Source: CAVSRC01 sp963830205
Lineage (GTDB): Bacteria; Pseudomonadota; Alphaproteobacteria; Rhizobiales; Kaistiaceae
Length of the DNA stretch: 64,000 bases
Assembly: GCA_963830205.1 (NCBI GenBank)
Contig: CAWHLP010000033.1
Location: 124,001 to 188,000, forward strand
Direction of reading: 5' to 3'
The notes beneath the pieces were generated by a model. That model saw only the letters and a program-made list of their open reading frames with translations, had not been told where the DNA came from and did no database searches. Position numbers and translations under genes: made by a program. Of the stretch, positions 28,015 to 36,830 are shown piece by piece. The first letter of the stretch is position 1, and every line of letters begins with the position of its first letter.

Positions 28015-28734
28015 ATGGCGGATCAGCACACCGTTGCCTCGTTCGACGAAGAACTGGGCGAACTCTCCCGCAAGATCGCCGAGATGGGCGGTCTTGCCGA
28101 GCAATACGTGGCCGACTCGGTTGCCGCGCTGGTCAACCGCGACACCGTGCTCGCCCAGCGCGTCATCAATGGCGACGAGCGCATCGACAAGCTGCAGCAG
28201 CAGGTCGAGGAGAGCGCCATCCTGATGATCGCCCGCCGCCAGCCGATGGCGCGCGACCTGCGCGAGATCATGGCGGCGATCCACATCGCCAACGATCTCG
28301 AGCGCGTCGGCGATCTCGCCAAGAACACCGCCAAGCGGGTCACCGCCATCGAGACCAATTTCGGCCCGCAGCGCCTGGTCGCCGGCGTCGAGCATATCGC
28401 CGAGATGGCGCTCGCCCAGCTCAAGGCGATCCTCGACGCCTTCGCCGCGCGCGATCTCGCCGCCGCCCTCACCGTGTGGGAGCGCGACAACGAGATCGAC
28501 GCCATGTACACCTCGCTGTTCCGCGAGCTCCTCACCTACATGATGGAGGACCCGCGCAACATCACCATGTGCACGCATCTGTTGTTCTGCGCCAAGAACC
28601 TGGAGCGCATCGGCGACCATGCCACCAACATCGCCGAGACGCTGCACTACCTGATCACCGGGGTGGTGCTCGCCGACGAGCGCCCCAAGCAGGACAAGTC
28701 GAGCCAGACCTCAGTTGAGTACAACCAAACCTGA
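28015..28734 (+). CDS. phoU: Phosphate signalling protein PhoU
   Basis: A 239-residue, all-helical protein with two PhoU repeats that links PstSCAB to PhoR and represses the regulon when phosphate is plentiful. Family stretches include TVASFDEELGELSRKIAEMGGLAEQ, ILMIARRQPMARDLREIMAAIHIANDLERVGDLAKNTAKR and FCAKNLERIGDHATNIAE. Both metal-binding acidic patches (ERVGD and ERIGD) are intact. It starts 24 bases after pstB, with GGGGAGAACG before ATG 28015. Confidence 0.94.
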   Translation: MADQHTVASFDEELGELSRKIAEMGGLAEQYVADSVAALVNRDTVLAQRVINGDERIDKLQQQVEESAILMIARRQPMARDLREIMAAIHIANDLERVGDLAKNTAKRVTAIETNFGPQRLVAGVEHIAEMALAQLKAILDAFAARDLAAALTVWERDNEIDAMYTSLFRELLTYMMEDPRNITMCTHLLFCAKNLERIGDHATNIAETLHYLITGVVLADERPKQDKSSQTSVEYNQT

Positions 28735-28769
28735 ACCGGACGCACCATGAGCGATCGGGAGCTGCCGCG

Positions 28770-29465
28770 ATGACCCCCAAGGTGATGATCGTCGAGGACG
28801 AGGAGCCGTTGTCGCTGATGCTCCGCTACAACCTCGAGGCGGAGGGCTACACGGTCGATACCGTCGAGCGCGGCGATGATGCCGAGACGCGCCTGCGCGA
28901 GACCGTCCCCGACCTGTTGCTGCTCGACTGGATGCTGCCCGGCATTTCCGGCATCGAGCTGTGCCGGCGCTTGCGCACGCGCGATGCCACCCGGGCGCTG
29001 CCGATCATCATGCTGACCGCCCGCGGCGAGGAATCGGAGCGCGTCCGTGGGCTCGCCACCGGCGCCGACGACTACGTCGTCAAGCCGTTCTCGGTGCCCG
29101 AGCTGATGGCCCGCGTGCGCGCCATCCTGCGCCGGTCGAAGCCCGAGCTGGTCGCTGCCGTGCTCAAGGGCGGCGACATCGAGCTCGACCGCGACACCCA
29201 TCGCGTCCGCCGCAACGGCCACGAGCTGCACCTCGGCCCGACCGAGTTCCGCCTGCTCGAATTTCTCATGCAGAGCCCCGGCCGGGTGTTCTCCCGCGCC
29301 CAGCTTCTCGACAGCGTCTGGGGGCGCGATGTCTTTGTCGACGAGCGCACCGTCGATGTCCATGTCGGGCGCCTGAGGAAGGCGCTCGGCCGCGGCCGCG
29401 ACCCCGTCCGCACCGTTCGCGGCTCCGGCTACTCCTTCGACGAGAGCTTTGCCGCCGCCGTCTGA
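28770..29465 (+). CDS. phoB: Phosphate regulon response regulator PhoB
   Basis: A 231-residue OmpR-type regulator that activates pst and other Pho genes. The receiver domain (about 3-122) has the acidic pair VEDEE, the phospho-Asp in LLLLDWMLPG (about residue 53), a Thr in MLTARGEE, and Lys in VVKPFSVPEL. The winged-helix domain (about 130-228) shows GPTEFRLLEFLMQSPGRVFSR and RTVDVHVGRLRKAL. It lies 35 bases after phoU. Having phoR first and phoB last brackets the transporter within one locus. Confidence 0.94.
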   Translation: MTPKVMIVEDEEPLSLMLRYNLEAEGYTVDTVERGDDAETRLRETVPDLLLLDWMLPGISGIELCRRLRTRDATRALPIIMLTARGEESERVRGLATGADDYVVKPFSVPELMARVRAILRRSKPELVAAVLKGGDIELDRDTHRVRRNGHELHLGPTEFRLLEFLMQSPGRVFSRAQLLDSVWGRDVFVDERTVDVHVGRLRKALGRGRDPVRTVRGSGYSFDESFAAAV

Positions 29466-29574
29466 GCGGCCTCTCCCGCGGTCTTGGCGGCGGGCCGCAA
29501 CAGCGACCTTGCTCTGGCGCCCCCGTTTGCTAGCCTGACCGGGCCACGCGGTGTTGTGAGTTGCGGAGGGCGCA

Positions 29575-30795
29575 ATGAGACGGGTTGTGTTCGGTCTGCT
29601 GGCGGGGCTGGCGTTCACCGGTTGTGCGATGCCGGCCGTGGCCGCCGACCCCTGGGTCGTCCCCACCGATGCGGCGCTTGCCGCCCGCGATCCCGACCGC
29701 TTCGCTTGGGGTCTGTTCGTCGCCCTCACCTGGCCGGCCGACCCGGCCAACCGCCTGCCGGCCAGCGACCGGCCTTACGGCGACCCCGGTCCGGTCATGT
29801 TCGAGACCTGGGCCACCTCCGATCAGGTCTTCCTTGCCAAGGGAGCTCAGCCGCCGGCTTGGGATGAGATCCCGTGGTCTGGAGACCGCGTGCTGAGTTC
29901 CCGCTCCATCCCGCGCCAGATCGCGCTGTTCCGCGATGTCGCCTCAATGAAGCCGGGCGACATCAGCGACGAGCAGGAGGAGGTGCGGCTCAACCGGACG
30001 ACCTTCGACTACATCCGCGACAACAGCCTCTATTCGGTCGAGGGCCAGCAATGGTTCTTCTACAACCGCCAGCCGGTCGTCTTCCCGCCCGGTTCCATCG
30101 AGGTCCAGGCGGTCTGGCGGGCGATCGGCGAGGAGGACAAGGCGCGCTATCAGTGGGAGGAGTTCCGCGATACCAAGAGCAAGCGTCGCTACACCTACGG
30201 CCTGACCGCGCTGCACATCCAGTCGAAGGTCCTGCCCCATTGGCTGTGGGCGACCTTCGAGCACGTCGACAACCCCTATCGCCCCGGCGTCTTCGACGAA
30301 GGCTGGCTCAACCCGTCGCGCGACAGCGTCGCCTGCCCGGCGAGCCAGCTCGCCTGCAATCGCGTCCCCAGCGGCTTCCGCCTGGAAGGCACGCGCTGGG
30401 AGAACTACCGCCTGCGCGGCACCCAGATCGACTATGCCGATGCCGGCGGCAACCCGGTGATCCTCGCCAATTCGGAGCTGGAGACCGGCTTCCAGCAGTC
30501 GGCCTCCTGCATGTCGTGCCACGTGCGCTCGACCGTCGGGCCCAATCGCAACGAGGCGGCGAGCTTCGTGCTTGGCTCCGGCGACAAGGACCACCAGCCG
30601 GCGAAACCTGTGGCCATGCGCCTGCCGGTGTTCAGGATCGATGCCGACGGCCGCGTCACCAGCTACAACGGGGCGCCGCAGCCGGGCGAATTCCTGCTCC
30701 CCGGCCAGGCCCAGGGCGGCGGCGAGAAGTTCCTGTCGCTCGATTTCGTCTGGTCGCTGATCGAGGCCGAGAGCGTCAGCGCTGGCGACAAGTAG
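29575..30795 (+). CDS. Exported protein with one c-type heme motif, function unknown
   Basis: A 406-residue protein. The N-terminus looks like a signal peptide (RRVVFGLLAGLAFTGCAM, cleavage after AVA before ADPW); FTGC could also serve as an imperfect lipobox. One CxxCH heme site, CMSCH, lies near residue 310. Other notable stretches are WGLFVALTWPADP (about 44) and HIQSKVLPHWLWATFEHVDNPYR (about 218-240). I know similar proteins only as unnamed single-heme periplasmic proteins. ATG 29575 follows GCGGAGGGCG. It follows phoB by 110 bases; a link to phosphate is not shown. Confidence 0.75.
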   Translation: MRRVVFGLLAGLAFTGCAMPAVAADPWVVPTDAALAARDPDRFAWGLFVALTWPADPANRLPASDRPYGDPGPVMFETWATSDQVFLAKGAQPPAWDEIPWSGDRVLSSRSIPRQIALFRDVASMKPGDISDEQEEVRLNRTTFDYIRDNSLYSVEGQQWFFYNRQPVVFPPGSIEVQAVWRAIGEEDKARYQWEEFRDTKSKRRYTYGLTALHIQSKVLPHWLWATFEHVDNPYRPGVFDEGWLNPSRDSVACPASQLACNRVPSGFRLEGTRWENYRLRGTQIDYADAGGNPVILANSELETGFQQSASCMSCHVRSTVGPNRNEAASFVLGSGDKDHQPAKPVAMRLPVFRIDADGRVTSYNGAPQPGEFLLPGQAQGGGEKFLSLDFVWSLIEAESVSAGDK

Positions 30796-30831
30796 AGGGC
30801 GGCGCTAGCCAGGCGCCAGCCAATCACGCCA

Positions 30832-30922
30832 GCCTCATCCTGAGGTGGCCGCCGCAGGCGGCCCTCGAAGGATGGGCCCCATGGTTGGAGGCCCGCTTGC
30901 GCGCGCGCCTCGCCATGAGGAT
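30832..30922. repeat. Palindromic repeat, second family, copy 1
   Basis: GCCTCATCCTGAGGTG leads into GGCCGCC...GGCGGCC, then CTCGAAGGATGGG, CATGGTT and a GC-rich palindrome ending CTCGCCATGAGGAT. The same order (with different stem sequence) occurs at 35113-35209. It lies between the heme protein gene and gcrA, which converge. This looks like a dispersed rhizobial intergenic repeat. Confidence 0.7.
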
Positions 30923-30956
30923 AGCCCCGGCGACTTGCCCTCGCCGGGCGCTCTCT

Positions 30957-31469
30957 TCAGTACGAGCCGCCGCTGCTCCGCCGGTCGCGGTCGCGCCGCC
31001 GGTCGACCGGCTGGTAGGCGAGGCGGGCGTGATACTCGCAATAGGGCAGGCCGTTCCAGTTGCGGTGGCCGCAGAAGTGGAAGCCCTCGGTGCCGGGGTC
31101 GCCCTCCGGCCATTTGCACATGGTGTCGTTGAGCGCCAGCAGCGACACCCTGAGGCTGATCGGCACCACCACGTCCTCCAGCGCCACCGGCGACGGCAGG
31201 CGTCGCGGTGCCGGATTGGCATGCGTCTTCAGTGCCGTGTTGCCCGAAACGTAGTGGCGGACCGGCCGGCCCGGCGATGCCGTGCGCGCCTTGCGCGGGC
31301 GCGGGCTCGATGAGGCCGGCTTGGCGCGTCCCGACAGGCTGAGGCGATGCACCTTGCCGATCACCGCGTTGCGGGTGACCCCGCCAAGCTGTGCTGCAAT
31401 CTGGCTGGCGCTCAGCCCCTCGCTCCAAAGTTTCTTGAGCAACTCGACGCGTTCGTCTGTCCAGCTCAT
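30957..31469 (-). CDS. gcrA: Cell-cycle regulator GcrA
   Basis: A 170-residue sigma70-associated regulator that acts at CcrM-methylated GANTC promoters in alphaproteobacteria. The N-terminal DNA-binding part is WTDERVELLKKLWSEGLSASQI, then GGVTRNAVIGKVHRL (about 2-48). A basic Pro/Ser linker follows. The C-terminal domain holds the family's Cys/His-bearing stretch CKWPEGDPGTEGFHFCGH and YCEYHARLAY. ATG 31469. It is divergent from argD. A likely target in this window is the podJ-like promoter with its GANTC cluster. Confidence 0.95.
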   Translation of the reverse strand: MSWTDERVELLKKLWSEGLSASQIAAQLGGVTRNAVIGKVHRLSLSGRAKPASSSPRPRKARTASPGRPVRHYVSGNTALKTHANPAPRRLPSPVALEDVVVPISLRVSLLALNDTMCKWPEGDPGTEGFHFCGHRNWNGLPYCEYHARLAYQPVDRRRDRDRRSSGGSY

Positions 31470-31753
31470 TCCGCATCAATCCTGTTGCCGGCGGTGGACT
31501 CGGAATCCTTCTCCCCGCACCGCCCGCTCCGCTGGGCGATGGCAAACGCCTAACAATGGATACTGAAGTCCGCCGCGATGTCGTCTTGTCGTATTCGACA
31601 GGGGCCACGCTACAATAGCCGTTGACTCGCTGACAAGAGTCCGCGCGAATCGAAGGGTGGATTACTTCTGTTTTCCCCTGTTCGATGCGCCCATGCGTCG
31701 CGCCGGCGATCGCCCGCAGCGCGGGGATGGCGTCGCTCGCTGCCCAGCATTGA
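31470..31753. other. gcrA-argD intergenic region, upstream part
   Basis: About 280 bases without a recognised gene. Short open frames here (for example 31657-31842) lack family resemblance and ribosome sites. A TTGACT at 31621 could be a -35 element, but no matching -10 was found. The rest holds the gcrA leader. Confidence 0.4.
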
Positions 31754-31782
31754 TTGACACATCAACGGCTTGGGACGATATA
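31754..31782 (+). promoter_or_regulatory. Sigma70-type promoter before argD
   Basis: TTGACA at 31754-31759 and GATATA at 31777-31782, with the ideal 17-base spacer. The predicted start near 31790 lies just before the hairpin at 31797. This is the best promoter match seen by eye in the window. Confidence 0.75.
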
Positions 31783-31796
31783 GGGCCGCAAGGATC

Positions 31797-31823
31797 AGGT
31801 GCTGCCCTCCGGCGGCACTTTTT
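31797..31823 (+). terminator. Terminator-like hairpin in the argD leader
   Basis: Stem GTGCTGCC/GGCGGCAC (31799-31806 with 31811-31818, one G-T pair), extended by A-T and G-T pairs, with loop CTCC and five T. It starts about ten bases after the predicted transcription start and ends 53 bases before argD. An attenuator, a short stable RNA, or the end of an upstream transcript are all possible. Confidence 0.65.
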
Positions 31824-31875
31824 AGTTTTGGCCTCTGGATAATGGACGCGGGCCGCTTGGGCCCCGGCGGCAGAC

Positions 31876-33069
<1,194 letters not shown>

Positions 33070-33080
33070 GGAGTGCGCCG

Positions 33081-33998
33081 ATGGTTCGCCATTTTGTCGA
33101 TCTTGCCGATTATGACACGGCAACGCTGAGGGCCATTCTCGACGAGGCCAGCCGCCTGAAGCGGCTGCGCCGCACGCCGGCCCAGCCCAAGCCGTTTGCC
33201 GGCAAGATGCTCGTCATGATCTTCGACAAGCAGTCGACCCGCACCCGCGTCTCCTTCGACGTCGCCATGCGCGAGCTCGGCGGCGAGACGATCGTGCTGA
33301 CCGGCAAGGAGATGCAGCTCTCCCGCGAGGAGACCATCGCCGATACCGCCCGCGTGCTGTCGCGTTATGTCGATGCCATCATGATCCGCATCCTCGACCA
33401 TGCTCTGGTCGAGGAGCTCGCCGCCAACGCCACCATCCCGGTGATCAACGGGCTCACCCGCCTGTCGCATCCCTGCCAGGTGATGGCCGACGTGATGACC
33501 TTCGAGGAGCATCGCGGGCCGATCGCCGGCAAGACGGTCGCCTGGCTGGGCGACGCCAACAACGTGCTCGCCTCATGGGTCCACGCCGCCGCGCGCTTCG
33601 ATTTTGCGCTGCGCATCGCCGCGCCGCCCGAGCTTGCCCCCCGGCCGGAGCTGCTCGCCTGGGCCAAGGCCAACGGCGCCAGGGTGCTGAGCACCACCGA
33701 CCCGGACGAGGCCGCGGCGGGCGTCGATTGCGTCGTCACCGACACCTGGGTGTCGATGGGCGACGAGGAGCGCGAGCGCCGCCACAATCTCCTCGGCCCC
33801 TACCAGGTTAATGCCCGCCTGATGGCCGCAGCCAATCCGGACGCTATCTTCATGCATTGCCTGCCGGCCCATCGCGGCGAGGAGGTCACCGACGCGGTGA
33901 TCGACGGCCCCGCCTCGGTGGTCTTCGACGAGGCCGAGAACCGCCTGCATGCGCAGAAGGGCATCCTCGCCTTCTGCCTCGACGGGATGGACGCATGA
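33081..33998 (+). CDS. argF: Ornithine carbamoyltransferase
   Basis: A 305-residue enzyme making citrulline from ornithine and carbamoyl phosphate. Carbamoyl-phosphate motif STRTRVSFDVAM (about 54-65), then RILDHALVEELA, NGLTRLSHPCQVMADVMT, WLGDANNVLASWV, and the ornithine-site MHCLPAHRGEEV (about 260). ATG 33081 is 12 bases after argD. Its stop overlaps the hslO start (ATGA), so the three genes are probably one transcript. Confidence 0.95.
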   Translation: MVRHFVDLADYDTATLRAILDEASRLKRLRRTPAQPKPFAGKMLVMIFDKQSTRTRVSFDVAMRELGGETIVLTGKEMQLSREETIADTARVLSRYVDAIMIRILDHALVEELAANATIPVINGLTRLSHPCQVMADVMTFEEHRGPIAGKTVAWLGDANNVLASWVHAAARFDFALRIAAPPELAPRPELLAWAKANGARVLSTTDPDEAAAGVDCVVTDTWVSMGDEERERRHNLLGPYQVNARLMAAANPDAIFMHCLPAHRGEEVTDAVIDGPASVVFDEAENRLHAQKGILAFCLDGMDA

Positions 33999-35011
33999 GC
34001 GTGACCTTCGAGAAGACGAGCGACCCGCTGGGGCCGGCCGGCGACGATGCCGTGCGGCCTTTCGCGGTCGCCGCCATCGACGTGCGCGGCCGCGTCATCC
34101 AGATGGGCCCGGTGCTCGATACCATCCTCGCCCGCCACGCCTATCCGACCGCCGTCGCCCGGCTGCTCGCCGAGGCGACGGTGCTCGCCGTCCTGCTCGG
34201 CTCGTCGTTGAAGTTCGACGGCAAGTTCATCCTGCAGACCCGCACCGACGGTCCGGTCGACATGCTGGTGGTCGACTACCGCACCGATGGCGGCATCCGC
34301 GCCTATGCCCGTTTCGACGACGCCGCGGTTGCGGCTGCCGAAGCGGCCGGCGCAGCCGCTCCCGGCGTGCTGCTCGGCCACGGCACGCTCGCCATGACCA
34401 TCGACCAGGGCGGCCACATGAACCGCTATCAGGGCGTCGTGCCGCTCGACGGCGAGAGCCTGGAGGATGTCGCCCACACCTACTTCCGCCAGTCCGAGCA
34501 GATCCCCACCCGCGTTCGCCTCGCCGCGGCGGAGATGCATGTGCGCGAGGGCGATCAGTTGCATCACCGCTGGCGCGCCGGCGGCCTCCTGGTGCAGTTC
34601 CTGCCCGACGCGCCGGAGCGCATGCGCCAGGCCGACCTTCCCGGCGGCGATCAGCCCGAGGAGATCGCGCTCCACGCCGATTTCGCCGAGGACGACGCCT
34701 GGACCGAGGCGCAAATGCTGGTCGGCACCATCCAGGACGACGAACTCACCGACCCCATGGTGCCGGTCGAGACGCTGCTCTTCCGCCTGTTCCACGAGCG
34801 CGGCGTGCGCGTCTACCGCGCCGCCGAGATCCGCGACGAATGCTCCTGCTCGCGCGAGCGCGTCGCCGGCCTGCTCGCCACCTTCTCGGCGGAAGAGATC
34901 GCCGAGAGCACCGAGGACGGCGCCATCTCGATCACCTGCGAGTTCTGCAGCAAGCACTACCGCTTCGACCCGGCCGATTTCGCTTCCGGCACAAATCCTT
35001 CAAGACACTGA
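33995..35011 (+). CDS. hslO: Redox-regulated chaperone Hsp33
   Basis: A 338-residue cytosolic chaperone switched on by oxidation. The N-terminal domain has ATVLAVLLGSSLKFDGKFILQTRTDGPV. The C-terminal zinc site has its four cysteines in CSCSRER (about 279-281) and CEFCSKHYRF (about 311-314), matching CxC...CxxC. ATG 33995 overlaps the argF stop. Its own TGA (35009-35011) lies inside an 11-bp hairpin. Confidence 0.93.
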   Translation: MSVTFEKTSDPLGPAGDDAVRPFAVAAIDVRGRVIQMGPVLDTILARHAYPTAVARLLAEATVLAVLLGSSLKFDGKFILQTRTDGPVDMLVVDYRTDGGIRAYARFDDAAVAAAEAAGAAAPGVLLGHGTLAMTIDQGGHMNRYQGVVPLDGESLEDVAHTYFRQSEQIPTRVRLAAAEMHVREGDQLHHRWRAGGLLVQFLPDAPERMRQADLPGGDQPEEIALHADFAEDDAWTEAQMLVGTIQDDELTDPMVPVETLLFRLFHERGVRVYRAAEIRDECSCSRERVAGLLATFSAEEIAESTEDGAISITCEFCSKHYRFDPADFASGTNPSRH

Positions 35012-35066
35012 AGGATTTGCTCTCGCTTGAATCGAAATGTGAACTCCGCTTCAACCTGAAGCGGAG
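34992..35066 (+). terminator. Two strong hairpins at and after the hslO stop
   Basis: First: CAAATCCTTCA/TGAAGGATTTG (34992-35002 with 35009-35019), loop AGACAC; the right arm begins with the hslO stop codon. Second: CTCCGCTTCA/TGAAGCGGAG (35044-35053 with 35057-35066), loop ACC. Neither has a clear T-run, so stabilisation or weak termination is more likely than classical termination. Confidence 0.55.
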
Positions 35067-35112
35067 GATGAAGTCCTTCAACCTGATTCAGAAGATGAAG
35101 ACACGGGGATCC

Positions 35113-35209
35113 GCCTCATCCTGAGGTGCCCGTCCCAGGACGGGCCTCGAAGGATAGGCGGCCCATGGTTCGAGGCCCGGCCCAGGCCGGGCGCCTCGCC
35201 ACGAGGCCG
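35113..35209. repeat. Palindromic repeat, second family, copy 2
   Basis: GCCTCATCCTGAGGTG, the stem GCCCGTCC/GGACGGGC, CTCGAAGGAT, CCCATGGTTCGAGGC, and a final GGCCCGGCCCAGG...CTCGCCACGAGG palindrome. Same architecture as 30832-30922. It lies between hslO and the converging APH-family gene. Confidence 0.7.
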
Positions 35210-35225
35210 CGTATCGCCGCTTCCC

Positions 35226-36176
35226 TCAGAATTCCAGCTTCCCCGCCGCCAGCGCCCTGAGGTTCGCCACGCTCCAGGCGTAGAGCCGCGGATAGGGCGG
35301 CGCTGCATTGGCCGGGTCGGCCATGACGATCGCCGCATAGGCGCGGTAGAAGCGGCCAGAAGGCAGGATCGCCTCGCCGTGGCGGGCGACGAGCAGGTGG
35401 CGCGCCAGCGCCACGTCGTCGGCGCCTGCAACATCGATCATCTCCAGGAACAGCGCCGCGGTGATGGCGTCGTAGAGCGGGTCGCCGGTAAGGGTGTAGA
35501 CGCTGAAATCGACCAGGCCGCTGATGGTCAGCGTTTCGTCGAGGAGGACATTGCCGGGGAAGTAGTCGCCGTGGGCGAGCGCCTTGGCCGGCCGCTCGGG
35601 CAGCGCCGCGGCGAGCGCCATGGCGTTGGCGGCGACGCGCGCGACGCTGCCCGTGGCCTGAGCGATCGCCGCGCCGTTCTCCGCCAGCCAGTGATCGAGG
35701 CTCAAGCGGAAGAAGCCGCTCCACGTCTCGGCGGTGATCGGCGCCGCCGCCAGCATCTGGCCGTAGGGCCGGTCGGGCAGGAGCAGCCTGCCGGTCGCCT
35801 CGGCGCCGTCGACGTAAGCCGCGATCGCCTTGCGTCTGTCGGCGCCGCCAAGTTGGGTGAGCAGGGTGATGAGCGGCGTGCCCATGAGCCGCCGCTCGAT
35901 GGTGAAGCGGCCGGCGGGGTCGATCGCTTCGATGACCGAGGTCGGGACGCTGAGCTGCCCGTCGATCTCGCCGAGGAAGGCGCGCTGCCGCTCGAGCAGT
36001 CCCGTGTCGCCCGGCCGCTTCAGGATGCGCAGCACGCGGGCGTCATCGAGCCCATAGACCAGCGATTGCCCGCCCGCGCCGATGAGCGCATCCGGCCCCA
36101 GCCCGAACGCCGCGAGGATGGCGCCGGCACCCGCGTCCGTCGCGGCGATCGCGCCGCGTTCCGCCGGCGGGCTCAG
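35226..36176 (-). CDS. Aminoglycoside phosphotransferase (APH)-family kinase
   Basis: A protein kinase-like fold small-molecule kinase of about 316 residues. Visible: the nucleotide loop GAGGQSLVYGL (about 30), the catalytic Brenner motif HGDYFPGNVL (about 202-211), and the metal Asp in SGLVDFSVYTLTGDPLYD (about 219-236). Substrate is unknown; this branch is metabolic rather than resistance-related in most genomes. The start is not settled: no ATG, GTG or TTG precedes the conserved part. The best candidate is a CTG at 36176 that overlaps the apaG stop (cTGA), which would mean translational coupling. An undetected frameshift is the other explanation. Confidence 0.65.
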   Translation of the reverse strand: MSPPAERGAIAATDAGAGAILAAFGLGPDALIGAGGQSLVYGLDDARVLRILKRPGDTGLLERQRAFLGEIDGQLSVPTSVIEAIDPAGRFTIERRLMGTPLITLLTQLGGADRRKAIAAYVDGAEATGRLLLPDRPYGQMLAAAPITAETWSGFFRLSLDHWLAENGAAIAQATGSVARVAANAMALAAALPERPAKALAHGDYFPGNVLLDETLTISGLVDFSVYTLTGDPLYDAITAALFLEMIDVAGADDVALARHLLVARHGEAILPSGRFYRAYAAIVMADPANAAPPYPRLYAWSVANLRALAAGKLEF

Positions 36177-36565
36177 TGCACCACGCGCTCCGCCTCGGGC
36201 ATGTCGAGCGAGAAGGGGGGAATGGCGACGGAGAACAGCTCGCCCTTCTCGTTCTGCATCTGGTAGCTGCCGACCATGATCCCCGAGGGCGTCGATAGCG
36301 GGCAGCCGCTGGTATAGGCGAAGGTTTCGCCGGGCTTGAGCACCGGCTGCTTGCCGACCACCCCCGCCCCGCGCACTTCCTCGGTCTTGCCGTTGGCGTC
36401 GGTGATCTGCCAGTGGCGCGATCTCAGCCGCACCACCTCCTCGCCGAGATTGGTGATCTCGACCCGGTAGGCCCAGAAATAGCGTCCATCCTCCGGCGCC
36501 GATTCGGCCTCGACGAAGCTCGGCTCGACGGTCACCCGAATGGCGCGGGTGGTTTCCCGGTACAT
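36173..36565 (-). CDS. apaG: ApaG protein (Co2+/Mg2+ efflux-associated)
   Basis: A 130-residue single-domain protein of fibronectin-III-like fold. Motifs: TRAIRVTVEPSFV, YFWAYRVEITNLGEEVVRLRSRHWQITD (as two stretches at about 30-60), GVVGKQPVLKPGETFAYTSG, and the end GSYQMQNEKGELFSVAIPPFSLD. ATG 36565 matches the usual family start; an in-frame ATG at 36649 would add 28 unrelated residues. The role in Co/Mg resistance is known only genetically. Its stop overlaps the start region of the following kinase gene. Confidence 0.93.
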   Translation of the reverse strand: MYRETTRAIRVTVEPSFVEAESAPEDGRYFWAYRVEITNLGEEVVRLRSRHWQITDANGKTEEVRGAGVVGKQPVLKPGETFAYTSGCPLSTPSGIMVGSYQMQNEKGELFSVAIPPFSLDMPEAERVVH

Positions 36566-36665
36566 GCGACGACTCCACAACGCCCCACCGCACCGAATTA
36601 TGCGGCAGAGGGCCGGGCGCGTCAATCGCGGGCAGCGCTCCGAAGCCATCGGCAGGCGCGCACTT

Positions 36666-36783
36666 CTCCCTCCCCTGAAAGGGGAGGGTCGCCGCGCAGC
36701 GGCGGGGAGGGGTCGCCATCGGCTTGCCGAATGACCCCCACCCGGTTGGCTTCGCCAACCGACCTCCCCCTTTCAGGGGGAGG
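36666..36783. repeat. Palindromic mosaic element R3 (two inverted units)
   Basis: Left unit: CCCTCCCCT/AGGGGAGGG stem (36668-36688), a GCCGC stem, and the box GGGGAGGGGT. Right unit, inverted: ACCCCCACC, GGTTGGC...GCCAACC, and CCTCCCCCT/AGGGGGAGG. Bases 36730-36783 are identical over 54 bases, in reverse complement, to 40946-40999 in R5. It lies between apaG and metZ. Confidence 0.8.
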
Positions 36784-36830
36784 AGCCCCCGGGACTCGGA
36801 CAACCGAGGTGAATGACTCCTAAGGCAACC

